Shown here one piece after another: positions 4,307 to 5,436 of a stretch of 5,436 bases of DNA. A program made the translations under genes and the position numbers. Source of the stretch: RGIG1828 sp045546535. GTDB taxonomy: Bacteria; Bacillota; Clostridia; UMGS1810. A model generated the notes under the pieces. That model was not told the DNA's origin, made no database searches, and worked only from the letters and a program-made list of their open reading frames with translations. The DNA lies in the NCBI GenBank assembly GCA_045546535.1, contig JAZQDA010000070.1, positions 1 through 5,436 of the forward strand. The letters run 5' to 3'. Positions within the stretch are counted from its first letter, which is position 1. Each line of letters begins with the position of its first letter.

Positions 4307-5436
4307 AATAATTTTCGTTTATAATTCTTGCTTCGTTATAGAATCGTTTGTCACATGCATCGCCCATTGAAAATGTTTTTCTTGGAAGTGCACCGTCAAC
4401 TATTACTGTTTTATAAAGGTCATTTTTATCCATAGCATCTAAGATAAAACCGCAGGTTGCAGAGTCTGACGCAAGTGATTTTACTACATCTTCGCCGTGG
4501 ATATAGTCAACTCTGCCGCCGTTTTCTGAAATGTATTTATCAATGAACGCCTGAAGTGTACCAACTGTAAGGTTTGCAGATGGGGTTTTAAATGTGAAAT
4601 CTTTTGTGCCGTCTTTGGTAACGAATGTAAAAGACTGTGCTCCGTCTTTTTTGCCCTCTATGCACACTTTTTCAAGTTCAGCCTGAACTTTATTTACATC
4701 AACCTCAAAAAGATTTCTGTGTATTGCTTCGAAAACAAGTGAATCATCGTGAAGATTTACAAGTTCGCAAAGTGCATAGCGTGAAAGAGAAGTGTTTGTG
4801 CCTTTCTTTTTCATTTCGTTATAATATTCTTTAGCGGTTGCAAGAGAGTGGTTTCCGTCCCCTACCGCAAAAACCAAAGGTTTATCTTCGTTAACACCAT
4901 ATTTTTCGTTAAACGCACTGATATCAGACATTTTTTCGAGTTCAGTTTCAAGATACTGTGCGAGTTCTTCGTTTAATACCCAGCCTTTTAAATGTCCTGA
5001 ATCCATCATAAGTTCAAAATCATAAACTTTTTTAAGTTCATCTGTTTTTGATGCGATATGTTCTATAATCTGTTTTTTCCTGTCATCAATCAAAATCATT
5101 ACATGAGGAAGTTCAAGACATGCATCAATTCTCACCTTAAGTCTTGGCGGGATACGCTCTGTAACAGTTCCCTCAGTTGCTCTCACGGCTGATTTTGAGC
5201 CTTTATTATAATCATAATCTTCAAGGTCAACTGCTCCTATTATACCGCGTCTTACTTTTCCGTTTCTCTGGGTTCTTTCAATGTAGAAATATGATGATTC
5301 ATATTTTTCAAAGATTTCGTCTTTGCAATAGACTCTCATATTTTCATTTATTTTTTTGATGCGCTGATCTACGCCGTCTTGTTCAAGATAGATCTCAGGC
5401 AAAATGAGATGATATGTAGAAAGTTTTGAATCTGTG
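4305..5436 (-). CDS. DUF1015-family protein, N-terminus beyond the window
   Basis: The visible 376 residues belong to the DUF1015 family (COG4198), whose biochemical role I do not know with certainty. Recognisable family stretches are RATEGTVTERIPPRLKVRIDA (codons about 5107-5181) with ELPHVMILIDD just after it, the GDGNHS box (4845-4862), which corresponds to the family's DGHH-like motif, and a conserved tail around RFYNEARII. The frame is open to the right edge: 11 more codons precede a TTG at 5400-5402 without a stop. That TTG is therefore probably internal, and the true start lies outside. Family members are about 400-420 residues, so perhaps 40 residues are missing. It has no evident signal peptide or membrane segment. 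In clostridia this family often sits near serine-biosynthesis genes, as I recall; no such gene is visible here. It converges on the regulator and is probably unrelated to the sugar cassette. Confidence 0.85.
   Translation of the reverse strand, partial: TDSKLSTYHLILPEIYLEQDGVDQRIKKINENMRVYCKDEIFEKYESSYFYIERTQRNGKVRRGIIGAVDLEDYDYNKGSKSAVRATEGTVTERIPPRLKVRIDACLELPHVMILIDDRKKQIIEHIASKTDELKKVYDFELMMDSGHLKGWVLNEELAQYLETELEKMSDISAFNEKYGVNEDKPLVFAVGDGNHSLATAKEYYNEMKKKGTNTSLSRYALCELVNLHDDSLVFEAIHRNLFEVDVNKVQAELEKVCIEGKKDGAQSFTFVTKDGTKDFTFKTPSANLTVGTLQAFIDKYISENGGRVDYIHGEDVVKSLASDSATCGFILDAMDKNDLYKTVIVDGALPRKTFSMGDACDKRFYNEARIINENY

Noticed and set aside
5400..5402. TTG as the start of the DUF1015 gene
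   Set aside because: The frame stays open for 11 more codons to the window edge, and the family is longer at the N-terminus, so the TTG is most likely an internal Leu codon.

Overview
The window is AT-rich, with intergenic DNA richer in A+T than the genes. It carries strong sigma-A-type promoters with 17-base spacers, AAGGAGGTGA-like ribosome binding sites and U-tract terminators. Together with the protein families present, this points to a low-GC Firmicute, most likely an anaerobic Clostridia-class organism. The taxonomic call is an inference from style, not from a marker gene.

Layout. Bases 1-185 are non-coding and hold a good promoter for the tRNA gene, plus a possible weak promoter pointing left out of the window. 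A complete elongator tRNA-Met (anticodon CAT) lies at 186-259 and is followed at once by its own terminator. Bases 293-478 have no gene, but contain degenerate TTCACT-type repeats in inverted orientation and a short palindrome. A long hairpin at 479-524 closes a two-gene minus-strand operon: an FGGY-family sugar kinase (1881-3287) read first, then an L-fucose/L-arabinose isomerase-like protein (529-1878). The divergent region 3288-3515 holds one promoter for each direction and, between them, an inverted repeat that could be the operator. A DeoR/GlpR-type regulator runs rightwards (3516-4277). It converges through a compact, probably bidirectional terminator on a DUF1015 protein (minus strand), whose N-terminus lies beyond the right edge of the window.

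How the genes work together. Kinase, isomerase and divergent DeoR-type regulator form a small sugar-catabolic cassette: aldose to ketose (isomerase), ketose to ketose phosphate (kinase), with expression probably controlled by a phosphorylated sugar acting on the regulator. No transporter, aldolase or epimerase is present in the window. A pentose route such as D-arabinose to D-ribulose to ribulose 5-phosphate, or a xylulose-forming route, would need no aldolase, but the substrate cannot be read from sequence alone. The DUF1015 gene and the tRNA are probably unrelated neighbours.

I found no clear sign of a mobile element with a transposase, a CRISPR array or a defence system. The most interesting items are the unassigned substrate of the cassette, the altered DeoR signature (RSYL in place of the usual R-[KR]-D-L) paired with a candidate operator, and the repeat-bearing tRNA-downstream spacer.
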